Of a DNA stretch of 64,000 bases, positions 35,294-44,316 are shown piece by piece. Origin of the DNA: Desulfacinum hydrothermale DSM 13146. GTDB lineage: Bacteria; Desulfobacterota; Syntrophobacteria; Syntrophobacterales; DSM-9756. The stretch is from assembly GCF_900176285.1 (NCBI RefSeq), contig NZ_FWXF01000019.1:1-64000 (forward strand), given 5' to 3'. Under the pieces are notes generated by a model that ran no database searches, was not told the origin of the DNA, and saw only the letters and a list, made by a program, of their open reading frames with translations. Position 1 is the first letter of the stretch. Each line of letters begins with the position of its first letter. The translations under genes were made by a program, and so were the position numbers.

Positions 35294-38200
35294 ATGGGCC
35301 GGGCGCAACCGCTCAAGAGCCTAACCGTATGGTTTGCCGCAGCGCTTCTGTTGGGGATGGGATCCCTTTGCGAACCGTCGTTAGCGGCTTCGGCTCGACA
35401 ACATCTTCTCGGCCTGACCCGTTTTTCGGACCGGTCCACGGGTTCCCCCGGCTGTGAGGCGGCGGCCCGCTACATCGAGGAACAATTCCAGCGATTCGGG
35501 CTGAAAAACGTGGGCATGCAGTTTTATTTCCAGCCGGTTCCCGTCTTGGACCGAGCGGTCCTTCAAGTCGGCACCCAAGCCTATCCCCTCTTCCCCTGGG
35601 GCCCCAACATGGCCATGCTGCCCCGAACCCCGGAAGAGGGCTTGCGCGGCCCCCTGGTCTATGTGGGGAAGGGCGAACTGCCCCGCATGGATCATCAGCC
35701 CCTGCAAGGGGCCATCGTGCTCATGGATCAAGCCTCGGCGGGCAACTGGTGGATCGCCGCTTCGTTATCGGCCAAGGCCGTGATCTTCCTCGGCGATGTG
35801 GAGGATACGCAAGAGCATTTTCGTGACAAGGACATTCCCACCCCGCTGGCGTTTCCCCGATTCTATGCTCCACCCCAGACCGCCCAACGTCTCAAGGACC
35901 TGGCGAAAACCCATGGGGAAGGAATCGTGCGGGCTCGAGCCCACTGGGAAAACCGCGTGGCCCAAAACGTCTACGGCCTGATTCCCGGCCGATCTCCCGA
36001 TCTTTCCCAGGAACTGGTGGTGATCGAAGCCTCCTTCGACGCATCCACCCACGTGGTGGGGCGGGCCCCCGGGGCGGACCAGGCGGTTTCCGCGGCGATG
36101 CTGCTCAAACTGGCCGAAGAACTGGCCGCCCGCCCCCCGGAACGCTCCGTCCTCCTTCTGGCCACCTCCGGCTATGGTCAGGGACTGGCAGGATCCAGGT
36201 ACTTCACCTGGGTCGCACGGGGAAGAAGGAAAGACATCCGCCAGGAACGGCGGGGCATCAAACATCGTCGGAAAGAGCTGAAGGCCCTGCTCTCCGCCTA
36301 CATCCAACCCATACCGTGGCGCACGGGAGACCCTGAACGAGATCGGCTGGTGTGGCAGGAGGTGGTGGAACGCGCCAAGGACGAAGCCGACCGCCTCACC
36401 CGCCGGATCCAATATCGCAAGGTGGCCTCGGACGGCCAGGCGGGTACCGACGCCGAGATCGATGCCTTGGCCACCAGAGCCCGCCGGTGCCGAAGACTCA
36501 GCTGGCAGGACGCCCCCACCCGGCTGGACGACGATCAAAAGCGACTGGCGTTGGAACTATTTGCGCAAGCCCGAAAACCCCTGGAACAGGAAGAACGGGA
36601 GTTGAACCAGAGATGGCGCGTGGTCCACTCCTGGAGAAAAATGCGCAACCTGCTGGATGACTATCAAACCATCCTGCACTTGAGTCTCAACCTGTCCTCC
36701 CGTTCCCTGCCCATGGGCCTCAGCGAATGGGGCTCCACCTTTCCTGTGCGGGAGCAAGTGCGGCGGCTGGCGCGGAACCTTCGGTTGACGGACATCATGG
36801 AAGAAGCGGCCGAAAGGAGTGCAACAATCTCCGGCACGCCCCGCCTTTTCGAAAGGACAGGTCGCCATGGGGCCGGGGGAACCTCCAAGGCGGTGGAAAA
36901 CCCGGGCCTTCACTGCCTGGCATGCGACATCGGCGCCCTTTCCGATTGTTCGTCCGTAACGCTCACCACCCTCAACAACCGGCGCCTGGTGTGGGGAACC
37001 CCCAACGATACGACGGACCGCATCCACTGGAAAAATGTGGACCTGCTCGAGCGGTTTCTCCCGCCCTTTTTCCAGTTTGTGCTGTCCCACCCGGACCTCA
37101 AGGGCAGCTGCCGAAAAGGGGTTCAGGGCCTGGCGGCCGTCCAGGGCAAGGCCCTTTTCATTCGCCAGGGGGAACTCTTCCCCGACCAGCCGGCTCCCGG
37201 CACCATCGTGTGCGCCATCCAGGGCACCACCGTCTTTCGCACCATGACGTTCCGGGACGGCACCTTCTTGCTGCCCGGAGTAGCCAACAAGCGCGTGGCC
37301 TTCCAAAAAGTGATCCTGGAGCCCTATGGAATCGATCCCACCACGGGCCGGATCGCCTGGACGGCCGACAAGGTCCAGACGGGCAAGAACAATTACCGGC
37401 TCAAGATCAAAGGGCGGGTCGCCAGCACGACCCTGGTCATGTTCCATTGCGAGCAGACGGACGTGATCGGGGCCTTCAATCCCCGACAGCTGGGACACCT
37501 GACCAAGGTCCGTTTGCTGGACGCCGTCACGGGCGCCCGTCCGCTCAAGTATTGGTACAGCCGGGTGGACGGCCGGGACACCTTCGGCATCTCGGTGTTT
37601 CTGGAAAAAGGAACGCGATTCAAGCTCATCCTGGCAGACACCCTTTGGCGAAATGAGTTCCTTCTTCTCAACGCCGATCCACGAAATCCTCAGGGACTGG
37701 GATATCTCGCCGGTTCTCCGCCCATCCTGTCCCGGGTCTCTTCCCGGGTGGCCCACGATCTGCGCACCCTGGTGGCCCATCGCCTGGACAATCTGCAGCG
37801 GCGGGGGATCCGCAACAAATACCTGGAGAACCTCTACCGGGAAGCCGCCCGGGAATTGAAGGACGCGGACGCGGCGGCCCAGGCCAACCGGCATCCGCTG
37901 GTGTGGAACAAGACCGTATCGGCATGGGCCAAGCTGAATGTGGTCTACAGCGAGATTGAAAAGACCCAGCGGGACATCCTGGGCGGCGTGATGTTTTTCG
38001 TGGCCCTCTTCGTCCCCTTTGCCTATTGCCTGGAACGCTACCTGTTCTGTTTCAGAAACATTTACAAACAGATCACTGCGTTTTTCCTCATCTTGCTGAC
38101 CACTATCTTCACCATCAAGGCCCTTCATCCAGCCTTCCAACTCACCTACAACCCCATGGTGGTCATTATCGCCTTTTTCATCGTGGGCCTTTCCCTTCTG

Positions 38201-40102
38201 GTCTCCTGGATCATCTTCGTGCGCTTTGAACAGGAAATGGAAGCCGTCCAGAAGGGACCGGACGGACTGGCCTCGGGCCGCGAAGGTGTCAACAAGTGGC
38301 AGGCCTTCGGCGCCGGATTCGCCATCGGGGCGTCCAACCTGCATCGGCGGAGACTGCGAACGGCGCTCACCTGCGTGACCCTGATCATCCTCACCTTCAC
38401 GGTGATGTCTTTTACCAACGTGAAGAGCCTGACCAAGACCACCATGGCCCGAATCGCCGATTCGGCCCCCTACAGCGGCGTCTTGATCCACCACATCATT
38501 TGGCGCCCTCTCACGTCACTGACCCTATCGGACCTCCAGGCACGCTTCGCCGGCCAGGCCCGCATCTGGCCCCGGGCCTGGATCGATCCGGCCCACCCGT
38601 CCCAGCGGTTCGTGGCCACCGTTTCACACAATCTTCGGGAAACGGCCGTACAGGGCGTGCTGGGGCTGGGTGTCCATGCCCCCCGGAACTTTCGAAAGAT
38701 CGTGGTCCGGGGCCGCTGGTTCACACAAGACAACGAACGAGCCGTCCTCCTGCCGGTGAACCTGGCTCGCAAACTGGGCCTGGATCCCCAGCCGGACGGG
38801 ACCATCACGGTAACCCTCTGGGAACAGCCCTTTCGAGTCGTCGGCTATTTCGACCCCCAAAAGCTGGAATCCTACCGCGACCTGGACAGCCATCGGATCC
38901 AGCCGGCCTACCTGGAGATTGCCCCGGACGAGGAGATCAGCGAGGTGGAAGTGGAAGCCATGGAATCGGGTGAAGAGATCCTGCCCATGACCCAACGGTT
39001 TCGATTCGCCCGCGCCGACTCCCTTGTGCTCATGCCTTTTGAAACGTGCCGCTCCCTGGGCGGCAGCCTCCGGGCCATCGCCCTGGTGACCGACAACCCC
39101 GCTAGGGCCCGGGGGATCGCCGAAGACCTGTCCCGATGGTTTTCCTACCCGCTCTTCGTGGGGGCGCAACAGACCTGGTATCACACCGCCGGCAAGGCCA
39201 TTCGCTATCAGGGCGTGGCCAACCTGGTGGTTCCCATCCTCATCGTGGTCTTCATCTGCCTCAACACCATGATCGGACATGTGCATGAACGCAAAACCGA
39301 GATCGGTGTCTATACCTCGGTGGGCCTGGCTCCGGTGCACGTGGGCTTTCTTTTCATCGTGGAGGCCCTTTCTCTGGCGGTGCTTTCCACCGTGATCGGT
39401 TATATCCTGGCCCAGCTCACAGCCAAACTGGTGGGCACGTGGCCCCTGTTCGCCGAGCTCACCTTCAACTACTCCTCCTTGGCCAGCGTGGCCTGCATGG
39501 TGCTCGTCTTTTCCGTGGTGCTTCTGGCGTCCCTTTACCCCGCCCGCATGGCCGCCGAGATGGCCATGCCGGACGTGACCCGCAGCTGGACCCTTCCCGA
39601 AGCCCAAGGAGACCTGCTGGAGCTTCGTTTGCCGTTTCTCCTGAAACCCGAGGAGGAGCTGGGAATCATCCATTTTCTGGAGAGCTTCATCCGGGATCAC
39701 CAGGATGTGGCCCACGGCGCTTTCATTGTGGACGAAGCCAGTCTGGTGCCGGACGACTCCATTGCACGGCCGGCGCAAATGCCTTACCCCGTGTGCCTGA
39801 CACTGCGCGCCAATGTGTGGCTCGCCCCCTTCGACTTCGGCATCAAACAACGGCTTCATCTCCACTGCTGCCCGTCCAAAGAAAATCCGGGTTACATGGA
39901 AGTGGCGGTTCAGATGATTCGCCTGTCCGGGGAGCGGTCCGCCTGGGAAAGGACCAACAAGAACTTTATTCGGGTGTTGCGAAAGCGGATGCTCCTGTGG
40001 CGCCTGCTGGATGACGAGACCAAAGCCCGCTACGCACAAGCCGGTCCGCCGCCGGATACGTTGGAGGGTTCGGAAGCCACGCTGGAAACCTCGGCCTCTT
40101 GA
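35294..40102 (+). CDS. giant FtsX-family permease with an N-terminal pseudo-M28 peptidase domain
   Basis: 1602 residues. Signal peptide (1-33), then an M28-like region: RSTGSPGCEAAARYIEEQFQRFGL (47-70), a PA-like insert and a core at 240-305. The metal ligands fail: SFD (247-249) stands where the His-x-Asp should be, and GYGQ (293-296) replaces the catalytic Glu pair; Asp262 remains. A charged coiled-coil insert (about 310-450), a beta-rich region (about 620-800) and two TM helices near 900-960 follow. Next comes an FtsX core with a periplasmic MacB-like domain and three C-terminal TM helices (LVVPILIVVFICLNTM onwards). It ends with a cytoplasmic domain of about 180 residues. It overlaps the next gene. 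Confidence 0.85.
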   Translation: MGRAQPLKSLTVWFAAALLLGMGSLCEPSLAASARQHLLGLTRFSDRSTGSPGCEAAARYIEEQFQRFGLKNVGMQFYFQPVPVLDRAVLQVGTQAYPLFPWGPNMAMLPRTPEEGLRGPLVYVGKGELPRMDHQPLQGAIVLMDQASAGNWWIAASLSAKAVIFLGDVEDTQEHFRDKDIPTPLAFPRFYAPPQTAQRLKDLAKTHGEGIVRARAHWENRVAQNVYGLIPGRSPDLSQELVVIEASFDASTHVVGRAPGADQAVSAAMLLKLAEELAARPPERSVLLLATSGYGQGLAGSRYFTWVARGRRKDIRQERRGIKHRRKELKALLSAYIQPIPWRTGDPERDRLVWQEVVERAKDEADRLTRRIQYRKVASDGQAGTDAEIDALATRARRCRRLSWQDAPTRLDDDQKRLALELFAQARKPLEQEERELNQRWRVVHSWRKMRNLLDDYQTILHLSLNLSSRSLPMGLSEWGSTFPVREQVRRLARNLRLTDIMEEAAERSATISGTPRLFERTGRHGAGGTSKAVENPGLHCLACDIGALSDCSSVTLTTLNNRRLVWGTPNDTTDRIHWKNVDLLERFLPPFFQFVLSHPDLKGSCRKGVQGLAAVQGKALFIRQGELFPDQPAPGTIVCAIQGTTVFRTMTFRDGTFLLPGVANKRVAFQKVILEPYGIDPTTGRIAWTADKVQTGKNNYRLKIKGRVASTTLVMFHCEQTDVIGAFNPRQLGHLTKVRLLDAVTGARPLKYWYSRVDGRDTFGISVFLEKGTRFKLILADTLWRNEFLLLNADPRNPQGLGYLAGSPPILSRVSSRVAHDLRTLVAHRLDNLQRRGIRNKYLENLYREAARELKDADAAAQANRHPLVWNKTVSAWAKLNVVYSEIEKTQRDILGGVMFFVALFVPFAYCLERYLFCFRNIYKQITAFFLILLTTIFTIKALHPAFQLTYNPMVVIIAFFIVGLSLLVSWIIFVRFEQEMEAVQKGPDGLASGREGVNKWQAFGAGFAIGASNLHRRRLRTALTCVTLIILTFTVMSFTNVKSLTKTTMARIADSAPYSGVLIHHIIWRPLTSLTLSDLQARFAGQARIWPRAWIDPAHPSQRFVATVSHNLRETAVQGVLGLGVHAPRNFRKIVVRGRWFTQDNERAVLLPVNLARKLGLDPQPDGTITVTLWEQPFRVVGYFDPQKLESYRDLDSHRIQPAYLEIAPDEEISEVEVEAMESGEEILPMTQRFRFARADSLVLMPFETCRSLGGSLRAIALVTDNPARARGIAEDLSRWFSYPLFVGAQQTWYHTAGKAIRYQGVANLVVPILIVVFICLNTMIGHVHERKTEIGVYTSVGLAPVHVGFLFIVEALSLAVLSTVIGYILAQLTAKLVGTWPLFAELTFNYSSLASVACMVLVFSVVLLASLYPARMAAEMAMPDVTRSWTLPEAQGDLLELRLPFLLKPEEELGIIHFLESFIRDHQDVAHGAFIVDEASLVPDDSIARPAQMPYPVCLTLRANVWLAPFDFGIKQRLHLHCCPSKENPGYMEVAVQMIRLSGERSAWERTNKNFIRVLRKRMLLWRLLDDETKARYAQAGPPPDTLEGSEATLETSAS

Positions 40103-42099
40103 CAAAGGATACGGGACGTAACGTGGGAAAGATTCGACTCACCGCCGTCACCTTGGGGATTTTTCTCGCCGCTTTCTTTTGCGCCGTGACCCCCTACAAC
40201 AATGTGCAGCTTCAGAACAGCCCCCTGGCGGGTGGTCACTTTCCCGTGGTGGCCTTCGCCGCTTTGTTCGTCTTGGCGGGGCTCTACAATCCACTGGCCC
40301 GAAAGCTCCACCCCCGCGCCGCGCTCAGCGCTCAGGAACTCTTTCTCCTCTGGGCCATGATCAGCGTGTCCACGGGCATCGCCTACACGGGCCTCTTTCG
40401 AACGTTTCTCGTCAACATCACCACGCCCGCCTGGCTCTATCCCTCTGGATCCCCCCAAGCCAAGACCCTGCTCCCCCTGGCTTCTCCAAAGCTCTTCCCG
40501 CTGGATCCCCAGGCTGTTCAGACCCTCTACCAAGGTCTGGAAAACGGCCGCCAACTGGCGTGGTGGCAGGTCCCCGCCCACATCCCCTGGTCGGCTTGGA
40601 CGCTCCCGCTGTTGAGCTGGGCCCTTTTCATCCTTTTGGTCTACATGGCCCTGTTCGGCATGGTGGGCCTTTTCAGCCATCAGTGGATCGAAAACGAAAA
40701 GATGAACTTCCCCCTTCTCCGAGTCCCACAGGTGCTGAGCACGGAATCGGAAAAAGGCGGCTTCTGGAACTTCGTGCGCCACAAGTATTTCCTGGTGGGG
40801 TTGGCCGTTCCCGTGTGTCTCCATCTTCTCAACGGCCTGCACACCTTCTATCCCCACGTGCCGCAGATCCCCACCCTCTTTCTTGCGCAGCCTTACGTGC
40901 CCAAGGAAGGGCTTCTTTCAGGGTTTCATAAGGCCAAGATCTACCTCTATCCCGCCTTCATCGGATTCGCCTACCTCACGTCCAAACAGATCTCCTTCAG
41001 CCTGTGGTTCTTCTTCGTCCTGGGAGGGCTGCTGCCCGGTCTTTTGCAGCTTTTCGGTTGGCGCCTTCCTTCCGCCGCCTTGGGCACCACATTCGGACCG
41101 GTGCTGGACAGGGTGGAAGAGATGCAGATGGTGGGAGCCTTCGGCGTCTTCTTTTTCTTCATCGTGTGGCTTTCCAGAAATCACCTGAAGGAGATCGTCT
41201 GGAAGGCACTAGGCCGGTCCGCACTGCCCGACGAAATCCACCGGGGCCTGGTATCCCCCCGAACGGCCCTGTATCTCTTTTTGGTGGGCTTTGCCGGCAC
41301 CTTGGTCTGGATGCGGTTTTTCGGCATGGATTGGCTGCCCGCCGTGCTTTTCCTGGCCGTCTGTTTCATGCTGCAGCTGGTATCGGCCCGGCTCATCTGC
41401 CAGGGGGGCTTGCCTTACTTCACCCTCACCGCTGCCCCTTCCGATGGGTTCCTGGCCGCTCTGCACACAAAAACCCTGGCACCGCTCACCCTCTACCTGG
41501 CCCTGGTCATTCAGAAGGTGACCTTCGTGGATATGCGCGAATCGCTGATGCCCAGCCTCTTTCACGCCTCCAAACTGTCCGAAGACGCCAAACCAAGATC
41601 ACGCTTTCTGGCCGGGGTGGTGGCGGCCATGGTCATCGGCATCGTGGTCTCCTGCCTGGCCATGTTGATTCTGGCCTACAAGACGGGGCTCAACCTGCTT
41701 CCCGACGATTGGGCGGTGGAGACGGCCCGGCGTGTCCACGAAAACGCCTTCCAGCTGATCAATTACCCGGAAGCGCCCAAGAGGTGGAGCATCTTGTTCG
41801 CCGTCGGTGGGGCGGTGGTGATGAGCCTACTGGTTTTTGGCTTTCGAAGATTCATCTGGTGGCCGCTTCATCCCATCGGGTATCTCACCACCTACAGCTC
41901 CGCCATGCGCATTCTGTGGTTCAGCTTTCTGATCGGCTGGTTCTGTAACACCCTGGTGCTTCGTTACGGAGGAGTGCGCCAGTTCAAGGAGCTGAGGCGC
42001 CTTTTTATCGGTTTGATCGTGGGAGACATGCTCATGGCCGTGGCGTGGATGGTGGCGGGGCTCTTCACCCCGTTCAGCTATCACGTCCTGCCCCTTTGA
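40099..42099 (+). CDS. large polytopic membrane protein (DUF6785-like, OPT-related)
   Basis: 666 residues with about 14 hydrophobic segments and no soluble domain. Notable loops: ALSAQELFLLWAMISVSTGIAYTG, HQWIENEKMNFPLLRVPQ, and the C-terminal FRRFIWWPLHPIGYLTTYS, a motif I associate with the DUF6784/DUF6785 families. TTG at 40099 overlaps the previous stop (TTGA); a GTG at 40123 is possible. Resemblance to oligopeptide-transporter folds is suggestive only. It is co-transcribed with the ABC genes. Confidence 0.75.
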   Translation: MTKDTGRNVGKIRLTAVTLGIFLAAFFCAVTPYNNVQLQNSPLAGGHFPVVAFAALFVLAGLYNPLARKLHPRAALSAQELFLLWAMISVSTGIAYTGLFRTFLVNITTPAWLYPSGSPQAKTLLPLASPKLFPLDPQAVQTLYQGLENGRQLAWWQVPAHIPWSAWTLPLLSWALFILLVYMALFGMVGLFSHQWIENEKMNFPLLRVPQVLSTESEKGGFWNFVRHKYFLVGLAVPVCLHLLNGLHTFYPHVPQIPTLFLAQPYVPKEGLLSGFHKAKIYLYPAFIGFAYLTSKQISFSLWFFFVLGGLLPGLLQLFGWRLPSAALGTTFGPVLDRVEEMQMVGAFGVFFFFIVWLSRNHLKEIVWKALGRSALPDEIHRGLVSPRTALYLFLVGFAGTLVWMRFFGMDWLPAVLFLAVCFMLQLVSARLICQGGLPYFTLTAAPSDGFLAALHTKTLAPLTLYLALVIQKVTFVDMRESLMPSLFHASKLSEDAKPRSRFLAGVVAAMVIGIVVSCLAMLILAYKTGLNLLPDDWAVETARRVHENAFQLINYPEAPKRWSILFAVGGAVVMSLLVFGFRRFIWWPLHPIGYLTTYSSAMRILWFSFLIGWFCNTLVLRYGGVRQFKELRRLFIGLIVGDMLMAVAWMVAGLFTPFSYHVLPL

Positions 42100-42351
42100 T
42101 GGACCCGGGGGAACGGGAATCATGACATGCGGAGAAGGCTGTCGGGATAGAGCCCTGTAGGCCCTTTTCCCCCGGTCGTGGGCGTTGGGCCCTGGCAGAA
42201 GAGCAGATCCTACCGAGCCCGGCCCGGACGGGAAGCTGTTTTGCCGTGGTTGCAAGGCCCAACCCGGCGGGTCGTTGCCCCCCAACGGGGCGCTCGGGAC
42301 GCGCGTATCTTCAGGATCTGTTATTGGTCAAAATCCGAGGCGAGGAGGCCC

Positions 42352-44316
42352 ATGGCGGACGACAAGGAACTCAAAGAATATCGAGATCTCTTAAAGCCTC
42401 CTGAAAAGTTCGAGGACGGGTTCGGCTGGAAATCGGTTCTGGGCGCCATCTTCGTCGGCTTTTTGATGATGCCCGGCTCCATGTACCTGGGACTGGTGAT
42501 CGGTACCGGGATCGGCCCGGCGGCCCGATGGGTCACCATCATCCTCTTCGCCGAGGTGGCCAAACGGGCGTACACGCGCCTGAGTCAGCAGGAAATCTTC
42601 GTGCTCTATTACATGGCCGGAGCCGCCCTGGCCTCGCCTTTTTCCGGGCTTCTCTGGAACCAGTACCTGGTTCAATCGGAAGCGGCCCGCATGCTGGGCC
42701 TCACCCAATACATTCCCACCTGGGTGGCGCCACCACCGGGTTCCCAATCCCTGGTGGAAAGAACCTTTTTCCACAGGGACTGGCTCATCCCCATCCTGCT
42801 CATGGTGGGCTTCGAATTGATCCAGGCGGTAGACCACTTCGGCTTGGGCTATGTGCTCTATCGGCTCACCTCCGATGTGGAAAAGCTGCCCTTTCCCATG
42901 GCGCCCGTGGGCGCCCTGGGCAACATGGCCCTGGCAGAATCGGCCGAAAAGAAGGAAACGAGCTGGAAATGGCGCCTTTTTTCCATCGGCGGGATGATCG
43001 GGATCGCCTTCGGAGCCATCTACGTGCTGGTTCCCGCGGCATCGGGGGTTTTCCTTTCGGAACCGATCAGGATTCTACCCATCCCATGGGTGGAACTCAC
43101 ACCGGTGACCGAAAACATCCTGCCGGCCGTGGCCACGGGAATCCAGCTGGACCTGGGACTGTTGTTCGTGGGCATGGTGCTGCCCTTTTGGGCCGTCATC
43201 GGCGGCGCCGTGGGCTTTCTCATCACCCTGGTGGCCAACCCCATGCTCTACCGGGCCGGCATCCTCCACCGATGGCATAAGGGCATGGGAACCGTGGACA
43301 CGGTTTTTGCCAACAACTTCGATTTCTACATGAGTTTTGGGATCGGCATCGGGCTGGCCATCGCCCTCATCGGGATTTTCCAGGTGGTGCAAAGCCTTCG
43401 GAGCACCGAGATGGCCCCCTTTCGGGAGCGCGTGAAGAAGCTCTTCACACCGCCGCCCGGGCGGGGCGATTTCAATATATGGATCGCCATCGGCATCTAT
43501 GTGGCCTCCACCACGGCCTACGTGATCGTCTCCTCCATCCTGGTGCCCGGATTTCCGTGGATCTTTCTGGCGGCCTACGGGTTTGTCTACACACCTTTCA
43601 TCAGCTACGTGTCCGCCCGCATGGAAGGGATCGCCGGACAATTCGTGAGCCTGCCCATGGTGCGCGAGGCTAGTTTCATTGCGGCCTCCAAGTTTTTCGG
43701 CTACCACGGGATCGGCATCTGGTACGCCCCCATTCCCTTCCACAACTACGGAAAAGCCACCGTGCGCTGGCGTGAAATCGAGCTGACCGGAACCAGCTTT
43801 CGAAGCATCATCAAAGCGGAAATCCTCGTCTTTCCCGTGGTCATGATCGCGAGCATCCTCTTTTCCCAATACATCTGGCGGCTGGCTCCCATCCCGTCCA
43901 GCCAATACCCCTACGCCCAGGAACTGTGGCACCTGCAGGCCCTCAACACCCTGCTGTTGCAGAGCGCCACCCTGGAAGGGTATTCTCCCTTCTTCGAAGC
44001 CCTCAACATGAATTACGTCTTCTGGGGGCTGGGCTTGGGCACCCTCGCCTACTGGGCACTCAGCGCTCTCGGCTGGCCCATTCTGCTCATCTACGGCGTG
44101 GTGCGGGGACTCAGCCAGTCCACCCCGCACGGCGTCTTTTTGGAAGTGACCGGAGCGCTGTTGGGTCGCTACTATTTCGTCAAGAAGTACGGCCTGGCGT
44201 GGCGCCAGTATGCGCCGGTGCTACTGGCGGGATTTTCGTGCGGCATGGGCCTCATGGGCATGCTCGCCATGGGATTCACCCTGATCATGCGATCCCTGGG
44301 CAGTCTGGCGTATTGA
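42352..44316 (+). CDS. large polytopic membrane protein related to the preceding one (OPT-like)
   Basis: 654 residues with about 14 TM segments. A short charged N-terminus leads into GWKSVLGAIFVGFLMMPGSMYLGLVIGTGIGPAARW. It shares with its neighbour the LPFPMAPVGALGNMALAE loop type and a C-terminal LLGRYYFVKKYG region. GAGGAGG precedes the ATG. The 252-base gap before it holds only G+C-rich hairpins. Together with the 40099 gene it could form a two-component membrane complex; its function is unknown. Confidence 0.78.
   Translation: MADDKELKEYRDLLKPPEKFEDGFGWKSVLGAIFVGFLMMPGSMYLGLVIGTGIGPAARWVTIILFAEVAKRAYTRLSQQEIFVLYYMAGAALASPFSGLLWNQYLVQSEAARMLGLTQYIPTWVAPPPGSQSLVERTFFHRDWLIPILLMVGFELIQAVDHFGLGYVLYRLTSDVEKLPFPMAPVGALGNMALAESAEKKETSWKWRLFSIGGMIGIAFGAIYVLVPAASGVFLSEPIRILPIPWVELTPVTENILPAVATGIQLDLGLLFVGMVLPFWAVIGGAVGFLITLVANPMLYRAGILHRWHKGMGTVDTVFANNFDFYMSFGIGIGLAIALIGIFQVVQSLRSTEMAPFRERVKKLFTPPPGRGDFNIWIAIGIYVASTTAYVIVSSILVPGFPWIFLAAYGFVYTPFISYVSARMEGIAGQFVSLPMVREASFIAASKFFGYHGIGIWYAPIPFHNYGKATVRWREIELTGTSFRSIIKAEILVFPVVMIASILFSQYIWRLAPIPSSQYPYAQELWHLQALNTLLLQSATLEGYSPFFEALNMNYVFWGLGLGTLAYWALSALGWPILLIYGVVRGLSQSTPHGVFLEVTGALLGRYYFVKKYGLAWRQYAPVLLAGFSCGMGLMGMLAMGFTLIMRSLGSLAY

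Noticed and set aside
36557-38494. 645-residue open frame on the minus strand
   Set aside because: Antisense shadow of the giant FtsX permease; no family features or ribosome site.
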